From assembly GCA_014905825.1 (NCBI GenBank), contig JACGCN010000017.1, forward strand, positions 930,001-994,000: a stretch of 64,000 nt of DNA, in the 5' to 3' direction. The stretch is from Lyophyllum atratum (taxonomy: Eukaryota; Basidiomycota; Agaricomycetes; Agaricales; Lyophyllaceae). Positions 11,455-23,539 of the stretch are shown in pieces. Made by a program: the position numbers and the translations under genes. Under the pieces are notes generated by a model. That model had not been told where the DNA came from, did not search any database, and was given only the letters and a program-made list of their open reading frames with translations. How positions within the stretch are numbered: position 1 is the stretch's first letter; each line of letters starts with the position of its first letter.

Positions 11455-12128
11455 TGGGTTACATTTATATTTGGGACGAGACAATTTGAGAAAAGTTGAG
11501 CGGCATGGTTCGCTGGCCCTAATGGCGGGGCGGGCTGGGTGTGGTGCGAGTCTGAACGTTGACCTCGGATGATGTAGGGTGTGAGTGGGAGGATCGGTGT
11601 AGAGGTTCTTCGGTGTCGGTGTATAATAGTTTTGTAACTGGGCATGGTTTGGCCTGTCCAAAATATCCTTGGTAATTGGACAGCGACAGGGTTTACCTAG
11701 CGTCAATGGATGGGTGCTAGGGTCACCCATGGGTGTTGAGAATGACTCGGGACGAAGAGGAAACACTGAGAAGGATTTCGAAGGAGGCTAGCTCTCGTCG
11801 TCAGGCGTCCCAAACCTCACCCCACCACCACCACTTTCTGCGCTTTACTCTCGACTACAGATGGCAACGTCGCGAAATACGCGATCTCGGTCACCCTTTC
11901 GACCCATCGAATAGCACAGGAGTGATTTTTCCTTGTCGCCAGCGACGTCAGCCTCTTTCAGGCATGAAGCGGTTCAGGGTGGTGTTCCGCAGCTTGGAAT
12001 GGGGGCCCCGTATTTGGGCAGGTAGTGGATGGATATCGGCTCCTTCGCCGACGATACTGCAGGATGTCCCGACCGGAGCAGCCTATCGCAGCCCCCCTGG
12101 GCTCAGTTGCTTCACAGAGTTGACTTGT
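11455..12128. other. Intergenic region between convergent genes
   Basis: Holds the 3' ends of the TLDc gene (plus) and the first DUF6533 gene (minus). No other gene is seen. Confidence 0.5.
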
Positions 12129-13781
12129 CTAGTGAGTCGTTTCCGTGGTGGTGGTGATAGTGTCCTTCGGCTCGAATTGGATGCTAGAGAGCAGCGTCAT
12201 ATCGCGGACGTAGCCGCTCCGAGCGGTGGCTCGTACATGGAGCAATATACGGGTGGACAGCACGCTGTGCATGACTCGCTGGAACCTGATCACGTCTCGC
12301 TTATCAGCCTTCAGGCGCAGGGGTGGCGAGGGGAAAGGGGACTTACGTATTGAGGAGATCGACGTATTCAGGCTGGTTTTAAGATAGGGGAATAAGATTC
12401 ACGGATATCGTTGAAGTATCGGAGGAAAGGACATACCGGGCCTGCAACTAGCACAACGATGTTCCCAGCCGAGATGACTACGTCAAGATCAGTTTCGCCG
12501 CCTACTGTCGAAAGAAACTCGTCTACGCACAGAATAGGTAGATGAAATAGAACACTCCATCGCGGTAGAGCGTAACGACCAAAGGGTTCCGAGAATGGCG
12601 AAAGCGCTTTACGCCGATCCAGATGGTGAGGATCATGACAACTGCCCCAAGAACGCGTCAGAAAGCGGCATAGGAAATTGGACTGAAAATGAGGTTACGC
12701 ACTCGTTTCGTTCACCATGAGCAGCGCGAAGTCGGCGAATAAAATTATGCTTCCTTCGGTCGGATAGCAGCCCCTGACCGTTGGGAGCGGTGGTTCACCA
12801 TCTGGATTGCATAACGTGAGTAGATTGAACTCTAAGGCTGGTGTTTGACGGGGCAAGGCTCACATCGCAAAGAACGCAAGAAGAACACTAGAATGACGAC
12901 GACTGGGACATAGATGGCCTAGAGGGAATGTATTAGTTGGTGAAGGATAGAGATGGAATCCTCTTACTGTATACAGGCATAGCAGAAAGATGAGGATGTT
13001 GCGATTGTTTCCCCATAACGCATAGGTTCGAAGGATCAGGATCGCTGGTGTCTGTCAGTTCGTCTGCACCTACTATGGGTCTGTGGGACACGCACCTTCT
13101 GCCATTCCAATTCCGAACGCCGTAAGCCCTACTCGATCGTTCAGTGAAGACCTTGACAACTGTTTTGAAGGCACTCACAGGAGGCCGCGGAATAAAGATG
13201 CGTGCACATCTGGGGAGCCGATTTAGCTTTCGACATAGTAACATTGGATGCGACTTACCGCATGTGGGATATTCGGCATAAGGGCGTCTTTGGGTGACGG
13301 TAAGTACGGGCAGCAGAAAATGTCAGGTTGAAATACGCACAATAAAGCATTATGGGCACGTCGACAAACGTGGGGTACCGAGCGAGCAAGAACAGAACTT
13401 TCCCCATCCCCCATTTCGCCTTCCATATGAACTCGACCTTATATGACCACGATTATTCAGTGCGCTTTGGATTGGAGGAAAAGTCGACGTGCCTCTAGGG
13501 GGAGCGTTTGAAAGTAGTCGTATAACTGATGGTGGGGTTTTAGTCAACTTCTTGCCGTTATCGGGATGTGGATAGGCCTCACCAAAAGAGCAAAGCTTGC
13601 GACTAAGAATAAACGTGTATGAGCAGGCTGCGCTCAGTTGTTCGTCGCAGCGGATCCCTCACCATTGACATACTACATGATAGTTTGATTAGCGGGGCCG
13701 ACGATCAATGTTTTCCATGAGCTCACTGACCTTGACCGTCTGGAGAAGGCTCGCAGAAGCTGCTAGCGAGGGTATATCCAT
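12129..13781 (-). CDS. DUF6533-type seven-helix membrane protein, copy A
   Basis: Fifteen small exons on the minus strand join in frame to 289 aa (870 nt with stop). The first exons are 13781-13731 (51 nt), 13672-13663 (10 nt), 13602-13583 (20 nt), 13525-13493 and 13437-13341; the last is 12285-12129. The N-terminal DUF6533 signature is clear: YDYFQTLPLE followed by VEFIWKAKWGMGKVLFLLAR and YPTFVDVPIMLYY. Further helices include AILILRTYALWGNNRNILIF, AIYVPVVVILVFFLRSL and ISAGNIVVLVAGPEYVDLLN. The family is large in mushroom fungi and of unknown function; the layout resembles a seven-helix receptor. The intron after the YDYFQTLPLE exon starts with GC rather than GT. A paralogue lies at 16311-17986. 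Confidence 0.85.
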
Positions 13782-14683
13782 GACAGAAGCAGTCAGAAGC
13801 ACGCGGTGCAGAGAAGGAAGGCAAAACTGGTTCGGAGATATCGCATATATAAGTACCCTTCGCAAAGTTCGTAACAAGTCGTAACATCAAGAGATTCTGT
13901 CATTTGGAATCCTTGTGGCAGTGGTCTCTTGGAAGCGAGGGCGATCGTGATGGCTGTTCATTCTTCCTTGATTCCCTTCAAATTCCCTTCGGTCTAGTCA
14001 GGTCTAGTCCCAAAAACAGTAAGCGAGATAATCAGATATTCCGAAACCATGCAATGACCTCCGCATGATCGCCCCAGGCCCCAGGGACGATCCTCATTAG
14101 GATATTTGGCCGCAAAAATCGGAGACAGTGTGGTTTGGTGACGTGGTGAACGTGGGTTAGGAGGCACGTTCAATGCAATTCCGATAAGTCTTTGCAGCCT
14201 GTACTTATGAAATATGACGTTCTAATAGGTGGTTATATACCCGAAGATTCAGAGCTGAGCACTGTGAGTGTACCCTGCTCCAGTCTCTGGTTATCGGATT
14301 TGATGGCATCACGATGAATAGGAGGCAGATTTTGTGACGTTCCTCAGGGCCCTTAGGCTGCTCGTTACAGAGCCATTAAATCGCGTTTGGGGATTTTTCG
14401 AACCTTGAAGAACAGTTTCATGCTGTATTCAGACTTGAGCTTGAAGCGTCAATGGTAAATCTTGAGCTCAGCTCGTGATGTAAATTTGAATTTGAGGTGA
14501 AGGATTTCGAAGTGATGGAGAGGAACAGACCCAACGTGAGAAAAATCTATTTTTGCTTTCTTCCTCGCGCCAGTTGACAGCATAGATCATGTTCTCGCCA
14601 TAACCTCTACAAGCGCCACGTCCCCCTCACTATCTTTTACATCCCGGAGGCCAATATATACCCTAGAAAATAAGAGAAAAAAT
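13782..14683. other. Intergenic region between divergent genes
   Basis: Shared upstream region of DUF6533 copy A (minus) and the reductase gene (plus). No gene is seen in it. Confidence 0.5.
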
Positions 14684-15948
14684 ATGTTTTTCTCATCGAA
14701 ATGGAACCCACGCGGCCTGGTATGTCCAATTTGTCTATTTGTCGACGGCGGGGATTGATGGCCTGAGATGTACATTATTCTAGCATTGCTATGTCACGGG
14801 TGGAAGCACAGGACTCGGACTCTCGTTGGCCCTTCTCCTGACCCAGAAGGGTGCGCACGTCTCGATAGTGGCCAGAAACCAGGAAAAATTGGATAATGCA
14901 CTTGCTCAGCTCGAGGTGCGTTGTACAAGGGCTATAGCCTGTTCGAAACGTGCTGACACTAATGTCGTTGACAGGAAGTCCGCCAAAGTCCAGAACAGAT
15001 CCTGAAGGCCCATTCCTTCTCTTTAAACACAGCAAAAGATTCCGCCGACGCCCTGCATGCAGTCTGCGCCCCGCACAACGGACAATCCCCCGACGCGATA
15101 TTCGCGTGCGCGGGGGCTTCCAAGCCTATGTTCTTCGTAGAAATGGAGGAGCAGGATCTGGTTGATGGATGACGTCGGGATACTGGGTCCAGGCATGGAC
15201 GGCATTCGTGAGTCAGCTTCCGCACTAGGAGATGTGCCGTCCTTATCTTTGGTTAGGCTGCAGCGAAGCAGATGGCGCGACAGCAACGCAATGGGAAGAT
15301 CGTCTTTGTGTCATCCACCCTCGGATACATGTCCTTCGTCGGCTGGTCGTCATATTCACCTGCGAAACACGCTCTACGAGGTATTCCCGTTCCTTGACCG
15401 TCTGAACTTGGCTAATTTGACTTATCGCCAGGTCTTGCCGATACCTTGCAGTCTGAACTCATGCTGTACGGCATCGATATCCACATCTTCTTCCCACCAA
15501 CGATGTTCACGCCCGGGTATGATGTGGAAAATCAGACAAAGCCGAAGGTCGTTCGTGAGATCGAGAGTACGGACGACGGGCTCACTGCAGACCAAGCTGC
15601 TCTGGCGCTCTACAAAGGTGCCTTTCTTTCTTTGTTGACCCAGGAACGAACATTGACGGTACATGACAGGCGTCGAGAACGGCCATGCACACATAACAGG
15701 AGACCTCATCACCAGCCTGTTCCGCTCTTCAACTCGTGGTGCTTCCCCTAAGAACAGCTGGTTCCTCGATGGCATCTATGACCTTATTGCATACGTGTGT
15801 TCGCCTCTCCATTCTGTTCAAAGGGAACCCATACTCACTTCCTGTTCAGATCGGTACTCCCATTTGGCGAGCATCGGTCGACAAGAAAGTAGTTGCGCAT
15901 CGTCAAGAGCATCGCGAATATCTGCGTGACAAGGGATTCTTCGGGTAG
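14684..15948 (+). CDS. TSC10: 3-ketodihydrosphingosine reductase, with one-base frameshift
   Basis: Exons 14684-14719, 14784-14915, 14975-15207, 15257-15380, 15432-15617, 15670-15794 and 15850-15948 would give about 311 aa. The protein is a short-chain dehydrogenase of the KDSR/Tsc10 family, which reduces 3-ketosphinganine at the ER in sphingolipid synthesis. Visible are the NADPH-binding TGGSTGLG, the family block SKPMFFVEMEEQDLVDG, catalytic Ser in VSSTLGYMSF and YSPAK, and C-terminal RASVDKKVVAHRQEH. The third exon is one base short: at 15161-15169 the frame reads into TGA exactly where the conserved DG-M junction should continue. Removing 15161-15192 as an intron would restore the frame but at only 32 nt, and would delete conserved residues. 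So either the gene is broken or a G was lost in the consensus. Confidence 0.88.
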
Positions 15949-16310
15949 CGGTCGTATCCAAGCTCACTAGGCTAAACGTGTTATAGTAACATCCGTCTAA
16001 TCCGAATCGATTCCATTTCCCTTGTCATCTTAAATGCGACACTCATCACTGGTTGGTATGCGTTCGGATAACATTGGCTAAAGGGCAAGCCTTGATTCAA
16101 GTCCATGGTATAGATCGATGATCGTCTATGTTAGGTAAAATACATCTCTGTCGCTGTCGCCGGTGTCGCCGCCGGGATCCAATATCTATTATTAGTACAT
16201 CATGCAATAAAAGTACTAGATGCTTGTCAGAATTGCCGCTCAAAGCATCAGAGAACGGCTCACCAATGGCGATAATACGTGTACATCCAGGAATTTGTTG
16301 CTACAGTGGT

Positions 16311-17986
16311 ATTTCTTCATCATATTGCGTGCCAAATGACATGATGGTCGTGAATATAGTGGGATCGTACGTGCTTCTGGGGTCCCGAGTCTGCACCTGA
16401 CTGAGAGTATCACTGCGTGCGGTATCACGAACATGAAGCATGATGCGAGTTGAAAGTATGCTGTGCATGACTCTTTGGAAGCTGAAATATGAAGGTTAGG
16501 TTCAACGATGCGGGAAAGCAGTGCCGGACGGACGTGTTCAGTAGATCGACATATTCCGGCTGAAGTGAAAAAAGAGGTGAGTCTCGCGGACACCAAACGC
16601 TTAGAGTGAGACTGACCGGGCCAGCTACCAAAACAACAATATTTCCAGCGGAAATCACTGAGCTGCGTTTAGCGAAAGGCTGAGGTAAATGGAACAGATG
16701 CGCTTACAGAAGAGGTAAACGAAGAAGAAAATCCCGTCCCGGTAGAGGGTATAGACAAGGCGGTTTCGAGAGTGGCGAAAATGCTTTACTCCAATCCAGA
16801 CGGTCAGTGACATGATAGCTGAAACAGTTGTTAGAAGTGTTTCTAGCTGTATAGCACAGAAACGAGCTCACTGCATTCCAGTAATATGATCAGCACAAAG
16901 TCTACAAAAAGTACTATGCTCCCCGCTGTGGGATAGCAGCCAGTTACAGTAGGTAATGGTGGCGCGCCGTCTATAAGATTTTTAAGCAGCGCATCGAAAG
17001 TATGATATTACGCACCCACATTTCAACGACTTCAAGAATATCGATAATATAATAAGAGCTGGTATAACAATGAACTAGACCATCGAATGAGTAAGTGAAT
17101 GGGAAGAATTATTTGAATGACCGACAGCGAGGAATGTCAGTAGGAATATGAGAATTTTGCGATTATTTGCCCATAGACCATAGGTGCGGAGTATCATTAT
17201 CGCTGCAGATCAAATGTTATAGATATCGATGATCATGAGAAAAGCGAATACTAACCTTCTGAGAATGCTATCCCGATTAACGTCGAATCTAGCCCAACAT
17301 CTGTCAGAAACACTGCTGGTACAACATTGGTGAGGCGGGGGGGAACGTACAGGCAGAGACGGCATACACTTGATAACACGTCTGCCGAGCAAGGGTCAGC
17401 AAAAACAGGTAAAGATGGTTCCATTGAGCATACCTTGTGCGACACGTTAGAGGCCAAAGCGTCTGCGAAAGAAAAATCCCAAGTGAACTCGATAAGCGAA
17501 TTGCTGAAGAGGGCAGGAATGGACGCACAGTAGATCACTAACGGGACATCAAAGAATGCCGTGTACCTTGCAAAGAGATACAGAACTTTGCCAATATTCC
17601 ACTCCGGTGTCCAGAAGAACTCGACCTGGACATACCCTTTTCCGTAAGCACCGAGTGTAAAGTCCAAGCGCGACACGAAACACGCCGAACGGCATACATA
17701 CCTCCATCGCGAACGTTTGGAAGTAATCAAAAACCTTGTGCACCTCAGCACGGAGCCTCTCTTATCCCAGCAGAAAAGGAAACAGACATACCAGGACCGC
17801 ACCACTGGCGACTAAGATAAAACATCTCATTAATTCATGCCCACCGAAGACGCATGTGTGGGTCGGATTTACCATTGATATACTGAAGCGAAATTAAGAG
17901 CGTTTTCAAACTGCCTAAGCTAGACATCTACTCACCTTCACCGTTTGCAGCCGCGACGCCGATACCACCAGCGAGTGGAAGTCCAT
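16311..17986 (-). CDS. DUF6533-type seven-helix membrane protein, copy B
   Basis: Minus-strand gene with the same exon plan as copy A at 12129-13781, including a 51-nt first exon, a tiny second exon (TATATCAATG) and a 33-nt exon ending CAGAAG. Recognisable blocks are VFDYFQTFAME, VEFFWTPEWNIGKVLYLFAR, YTAFFDVPLVIYY, GCYPTAGSIVLFVDFVLI, VWIGVKHFRHSRNRL and ISAGNIVVLVAGPEYVDLL, ending in EEIPL. Unlike copy A, the intron after the YFQT exon has a normal GT donor. Copies A and B are on the same strand on either side of the reductase gene, so they are probably a dispersed tandem duplication. Function is unknown. Confidence 0.85.
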
Positions 17987-19144
17987 ACCTGCGCACGTCG
18001 GAACAACAGACCCAGAAGCGTGTAGAGCGTATCGGCGTTAAGAGGTGGGGGTTGATGCCAGCGAGCAAAGCGAGCGCCGGTGATCGTTATAAGTGTGTAT
18101 TTTTTGAATGATGGATCACATGGATGCTGAAGGAACCCAATCAGCAGAGCTTAGTGAAAGGGGCCGACGATGAGCTAGGCGCGAAGTAACCCTGAAGGTG
18201 AAGAGGAATGACGATGTTAGTTTGAAATCGAAGTGAGATAGTTGGTGGCCCTGACGAAAATTCAACACAGGGTCAGAAAAAACATCATACCGTAGGCACA
18301 ATTTCAAGCTTTCTATCATGATGCAGTTTCGTTGACAGCAACGGCGCCAAGCTCAAAGGGTCAAGGTGCTTATCAAGGCTGCAATTTGGCTGCAATCCGA
18401 AGCTGATCAGACCGGCAGAGTGCCTGTCAGGAGTCGCGGTTAAAGTGGGCCGTGGCCCGTGGGGTTAAGTACCAGACGTGTATGTTGGGAGGATACAGCC
18501 GAATAGATAATTGAGCGTCGATATGATTCTCCGAGCTGCCAATATGCCAACGCTTGACAGGCTAGTCACCTAAGTCAGTTCGACTTGAGGTGATCGTCGC
18601 AGTAGTACTTTGATGCCACTGGTGGACTCGTGAGAAGAAATGGTCATGTGTTAATGGTCAGCTTATTGTTCACTGGCATCTAAGCAGCATCGAGGTGCAT
18701 GCAACTCCGAGTCCAAAATAACGTTGGTCGCTGAAAGCACGTATACCCAGTACTAGGTAGTTTTCAGAGAGCTCAGAATTATCGTAGGTTGATCGTAGGT
18801 TTCATTTCTTCATGGGTCTATTTAAAGACATGCCAAGACGCTGATGGAGGCTCGGCCCGGTACCGAAGAATAAGGATACATTGATCGCAAAAAAACTTGT
18901 CTACCAAGTCTATTGACTATCCAAAAGCTTGTAAAGGAACACGGGAGGGAAGGTGGTGTCGTGAGGTATGGAGCGTGAGTGAGTGGGAAGCGAGACAGGG
19001 AATGTGAATGCTGCTGATACTACTGTACGTCAAAGATGGTTCGTGGAGTCGTGAATGAATTGTTGGATACAAGGTTACTATGAATGGCGGAGAAATGCAA
19101 TGTAGAGGCACGGATCTCAACGAAAAAGACTGGAAGACTGCGGG
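17987..19144. other. Intergenic, no gene seen
   Basis: About 1.1 kb upstream of DUF6533 copy B and downstream of the next minus-strand gene. No frame or spliced model with family signs. Confidence 0.5.
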
Positions 19145-20286
19145 TTATCGCCTCGCGACACGCTTTCGTTCCCGACCTCCCTCTTCTTCTACGTCCATAG
19201 CATCAGACGTACTCTGCGTCAGACCGATATTCTGGTTATGTGCCTGCTGAGTCCCAATTCTCGAGCTTCTCGTCCGCCGCCTGCTCGAGAACGAGCCAGA
19301 CCCATGATTTCCGCCAACGGCGGAGTTGCCGCCCCCCGTAGAAGCTGAGTGGGGGCTGGAAGAGCTGCCGATAGCGACAGGGGATGCTGAGGAGTCTAGC
19401 ATCATCATCATCGCGTGCCGGCGTTTGGCCCCGGCTGCAATGGGGATCGGGATGTCGGAAAAAGAGGCTGAGGAAGCGGGGTCGGAGGATAGACCATCGT
19501 GCATGAAATCGAGGCCGCCTGCCACTGGATTCGTGTACGAGGCTGCGAGATCACCTTTGCCCTCGCCTTTCAGTGATGGCCGAGGCCGTATGGGACGTTG
19601 GATGGGCCGGAGAGCGACCGGCGGCGGGGGTGAAGGCGATGACGGCTCAAAACGTAGTTGGGCGTGCGATTGCGATGACCGTGGTGAACTCGTTGTCGGG
19701 AGAGATGGAGCCTATGGAGAGCATGACTTTGTCAGAAATTTCAAAGATAGCTGATCATGGTAGACATACCTGATCTTTAGGGCGCGATGTTGACGCACTT
19801 GCGACCTTAACAGGCTTGTTGTCAGGCTTAGGTCCCGGTACTGTCGGGGGCGCCTTGGACCTCCCGCTCTCCTTCTCCTTCTCTCGCTCTTCCTCCTCAT
19901 CCTCCTCCTCTTCCCTGGACTTTATAGCCTCCAATCTTGCCTCCGTCCAGTCCATAACCCGACCTATAGTCATGCCACCATCCTCCGGGCCGTGAGATGA
20001 TCCCGTCGGGTTGAGTGACACACCCTGCTGGATCATCGTTAATAGATCCTGACAAGCAGCCGCATATCCTGCGTTATAAGCCCGTTTCGAGTTCTTTCTC
20101 GATGAACGGTAGAGTGTCGTGATGCTCAGGGCGGCAGCTAGTCAGCGAGTAAAAGTTAGATTTGTCAAAGGAAAGCATCGGGGAAAGTTGGATCTTGCCT
20201 TTAAAATTATTGGTTAGCTCCTTTTCAGCATTTTGTTGAGCGGTGGGCAGGGAGTTGGCCAGTGTATGTAGATTAAGCGATTCCAT
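19145..20286 (-). CDS. Conserved small-domain protein with acidic linker and basic tail
   Basis: Three exons (20286-20199, 20137-19770, 19711-19145) give 340 aa in frame. The N-terminal 70 residues are helical and look conserved (LHTLANSLPTAQQNAEKELT, then AAALSITTLYRSS and AYNAGYAAACQDLL). A Glu/Lys-rich run (EEEEDEEEEREKEKE), Pro/Ser-rich linkers and a tail ERKRVARR, a possible nuclear signal, follow. I suspect a relation to the TAPR1-like/HAPSTR1 (C16orf72) family from the helical block, but this is weak. Intron 1 begins AAAG/GCAAGA and so is a GC-AG intron with a good consensus; a GT donor in frame is not available. Confidence 0.7.
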
Positions 20287-20987
20287 GGAGGCCGTCGGAT
20301 GAGTCGGTGTTGGATGAAGAAGTGCTAACCCTAACCACGCTATCAGGATGCCAGCTTGTCTCCACTCGTCACGCGGATCTCGCTTGGCCTCGGAAAATTC
20401 CACCTTGTTCTTGAAACAGTACTCCTTTGTGTCTTCGACAGAACTGGAAATGGCCTGCTAAATCCAAAGTATACTTGGGTGAAGTCTGTAGGATCTCGGT
20501 CAGTTATATCGTATGTTGTGCTGTGCCCCGATCACCCAATGTTGACGTCAGTTTTCCTAGTTGTGAATGCTCCGAAGGCCTGACACCTGGATCACACACC
20601 CACAGCCTTTGTAATAGACAGCGACCTTATCCTAACAAGGAATTTTACCATCTGGAACTACAGAAATGGAACATCCACCTCACCGCGCCCCGACACGGTT
20701 CATAACCATGTTTTGTCGTGGTCATAGACGCTACTGATGTACAAAAACATCTCCTCGCGGGGAAACTGAATTATGTTGCGTGTCCTCGAGGATCCAGCCC
20801 GAGCCTTCTGAACTTCTTTACCCTTCCTTGGGATTTTTTTGGGGAGTCGATTCCTCTGCTATGTTTAGCATGCGTCGGACGGGCCGCTCGTCGGGCCCCA
20901 CATAGACCTCATGACACGCCTTAGATCTTCTACGACTTCTCACTCATGAATAAGAAGGAGATTCTTTCCCCTCTTCCAATGTGAAGC
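20287..20987. other. Intergenic region between divergent genes
   Basis: Shared upstream region of the minus-strand gene ending at 20286 and the rhamnosidase gene. No other gene is seen. Confidence 0.5.
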
Positions 20988-23539
20988 ATGAAACTCCTAC
21001 GCGCAACCATCCCTTTGCTGCTATCTGCGATCCCTGCATGGGCTCGAGCCCCAGCTGGACCCTGGGATGCATTCAACTATGCCCCGAAGTCTAAAACAGT
21101 TTACCCCGCGGCCATTCATTCTTTCCAGGGGTCTGTGATAAATTCGCAACGGCTCGCTCACAATGCCGGAAGCGCAACGATTTCCACCCGAGGATCTTGG
21201 GTTGCTTTGGACTACGGGATCGAGGTTAGAGTCAGTTCAGGTATCGGTCAATACTCGCTCATCAGATAAATTCAGGTTGGAGGTCTCATCTCCTTGACAT
21301 TCAACACCGTAACCTCCACATCAGCTATTTCTCTGTCCTTCACAGAGTCTCCAAGCTTCATCCGCCCCACCGCTTCCGACGACTCCTCATTTCCGTCTCC
21401 AAATACGACCTATGACGGAGTCCTGCGTGTCACCGCGCCTCTCAAAGCAGGGTTCTGGACGCAGCCCTCGTCCGCGCTGCGAGGTGGCTTTCGGTACCTA
21501 ACCATCGTCTCCGACTCGGACGCTCCCGTGACGATCTCCAACGTATCATGCGCGATCTCCTTCATGCCCCACGTCGCCGATCTCAGAGCATATTCTGGCT
21601 ATTTCCAAGCGACTGATCCTGTGTTCCATGATGCAGACTTTTTAACTAAAAGTATTTATAGCCCGTTACTTTCGGTACCGTCGCTCATGTTGATTGTCAG
21701 TTTGGTATGCCGGCGCTTACACCGTCCAGACGAACACAGTTCCTCTGAATACTGGGCGGAAGGTGCCTTTCGCCCCAGCTGGAAGTGAGTAACCATATCC
21801 GCCGGGAGACGCTACCCTGTGAATATCAAACTGACTTGGCGTTAGCTTGGGCTAATAACGCAAACCTTGGAGTAGGTGGGCCCATTATCGTCGATGGTGC
21901 TAAACGCGATCGGTACGTTCAAATTCTTTCTCCTGAATGATATCAAGGATTACATCTCGACTTCCGTTTTTAGAGCCGTATGGCCCGGTATGTCATCCTC
22001 TTGTCCTCCTGCTTGTCCCACTCGGTCATCACGTTTACTCATTTCTTCCAAGGTGATATGGGAATTGCGGTACCCGCCCAGTTCGTCTCCACCAACGATC
22101 TCATTCCAACACGCAACGCGCTTTCCACGATGTTCGCCGCAATCGATCCTAAAACTGGTGCCTTGCCAGAGTCTGGACCGCCTCTAAGCCAGCTTGGGTC
22201 GGATACATATCATGCTTGGACCCTTATCGGAACGCGTGAGCCGTTGTCTTGACTTTTGCATTCGAGCACCATAGTAATATCGTGCCAATTACCCTCAGAC
22301 AACTATTACTTGTTCTCTGGGGATACTGCGTGGCTGCAGACCGTTTGGGCGAACTACACGCAGGCTGTCGCCTTCTTGGAAGGCAAAGTCGACAGCACCG
22401 GCTTGATTAATATCACTGGCCTGCGTGATTGGGCGAGGCTTGGAGGCGGCGGATATAATGCTGAAGGCAATGCTTTGCTTTATAAAGTGAGATCCGTTTT
22501 CGCTGCCATCGATACCTCGATCTCTTACGACGATCTCCACAGGTCCTCACCACCGCTACCGATCTCGCAAACTACCTCAACAATACAGCACTTGCCTCTG
22601 CGTGGTCGAAGAACGCTACAGCTCTTAAGACAAATTTCAATAGCGCGTTCTGGCTTGATAGCGCTGGGCAGTACAGGGATAATCAGACTACGACGTTGTG
22701 TCCCCAGGATGCGAACTCCTTCGCGATCTTGTTCAACCTCACGACGTCCGACACACAGGCGAACAGGATCAGCGAAGGGCTGCAGAAGAATTGGAATGAC
22801 CTAGGACCTGTTGCTCCCGAGCTCCCAGACACGATCAGTCCTTTCATCGGCGGATTCGAGGTACAGTATTATCAATAAAATTGACGAATTGGTTACCCCA
22901 CTGACCTTCTTTTTATAGTTGCAAGCGCATTTCGAGTCGGGCAATGATGCGCGCGCGCTGGACCTCTTGAGAAGAACCTGGGGCTATATGCTCTACACGA
23001 ACCTCTCTGTCCAAAGTACCCTCCTCGAAGGGTTTACCGCAAATGGTTCAATCGGGTGATTATCAGCTATTTCCATCCCGCAAAATGAACCAATCCGCTG
23101 ATGCCTCGTAACTGCCAGGTATCGGTCATACCGCGGCTACAACTTCGACGCAGCTTACACCTCCCATGCTCATGGTTGGTCTGCTGGTCCAACGCCTGCA
23201 TTGACGTTCTATGTGCTTGGGCTCCAGGTCACGTCTCTTCAGGGAAAGACGTGGTCTCTCGCACCGCATGTCAACGGGGGATTACCCGGTGCTGAAGGTG
23301 GTTTCGAGACGCCACTTGGTTGGTTCGGGGTCGATTGGACCCTGCCCAAGGGCGTGCAGGGTACGCTCAGCTTAAAGATTACGACGCCCACGACGAGTTC
23401 TGGGTCCTTTACGGTTCCGAAGGGAGTTGAGGGCACGCTCGCGGTTGATGGGATGTTAAAGGGCTTGGTCAAAGCCGGCGATGAAATCCCTTTGCCTGGA
23501 GGATCGCACAACGTGGTTGTGCAACCTTCGACAGGCTGA
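20988..23539 (+). CDS. Secreted GH78-type alpha-L-rhamnosidase
   Basis: Ten exons (20988-21224, 21276-21651, 21701-21784, 21846-21912, 21974-21987, 22053-22235, 22299-22486, 22543-22860, 22919-23055, 23119-23539) give 674 aa in frame. A signal peptide (LLRATIPLLLSAIPAWA) is followed by a beta-sandwich part and an (alpha/alpha)6 six-hairpin glycosidase domain: WYAGAYTVQTNTVPL, then GGPIIVDGAKRDRAVWPGDM, whose acidic residues fit the GH78 catalytic site. Later blocks are ITGLRDWARLGGGGYNAEGN and SYRGYNFDAAYTSHAHGWS, with a C-terminal beta-sandwich. Such enzymes release terminal L-rhamnose from plant cell-wall pectin and glycosides outside the cell. Exon 5 is only 14 nt. Several N-x-S/T sites fit a secreted glycoprotein. 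Confidence 0.9.

Noticed and set aside
11733..12353. 206-codon plus-strand frame
   Set aside because: Overlaps the last exons of DUF6533 copy A on the opposite strand and has no protein-like pattern.
15161..15192. A 32-nt intron that would rescue the reductase frame
   Set aside because: All other introns of the gene are 49-64 nt, and this one would delete conserved residues.
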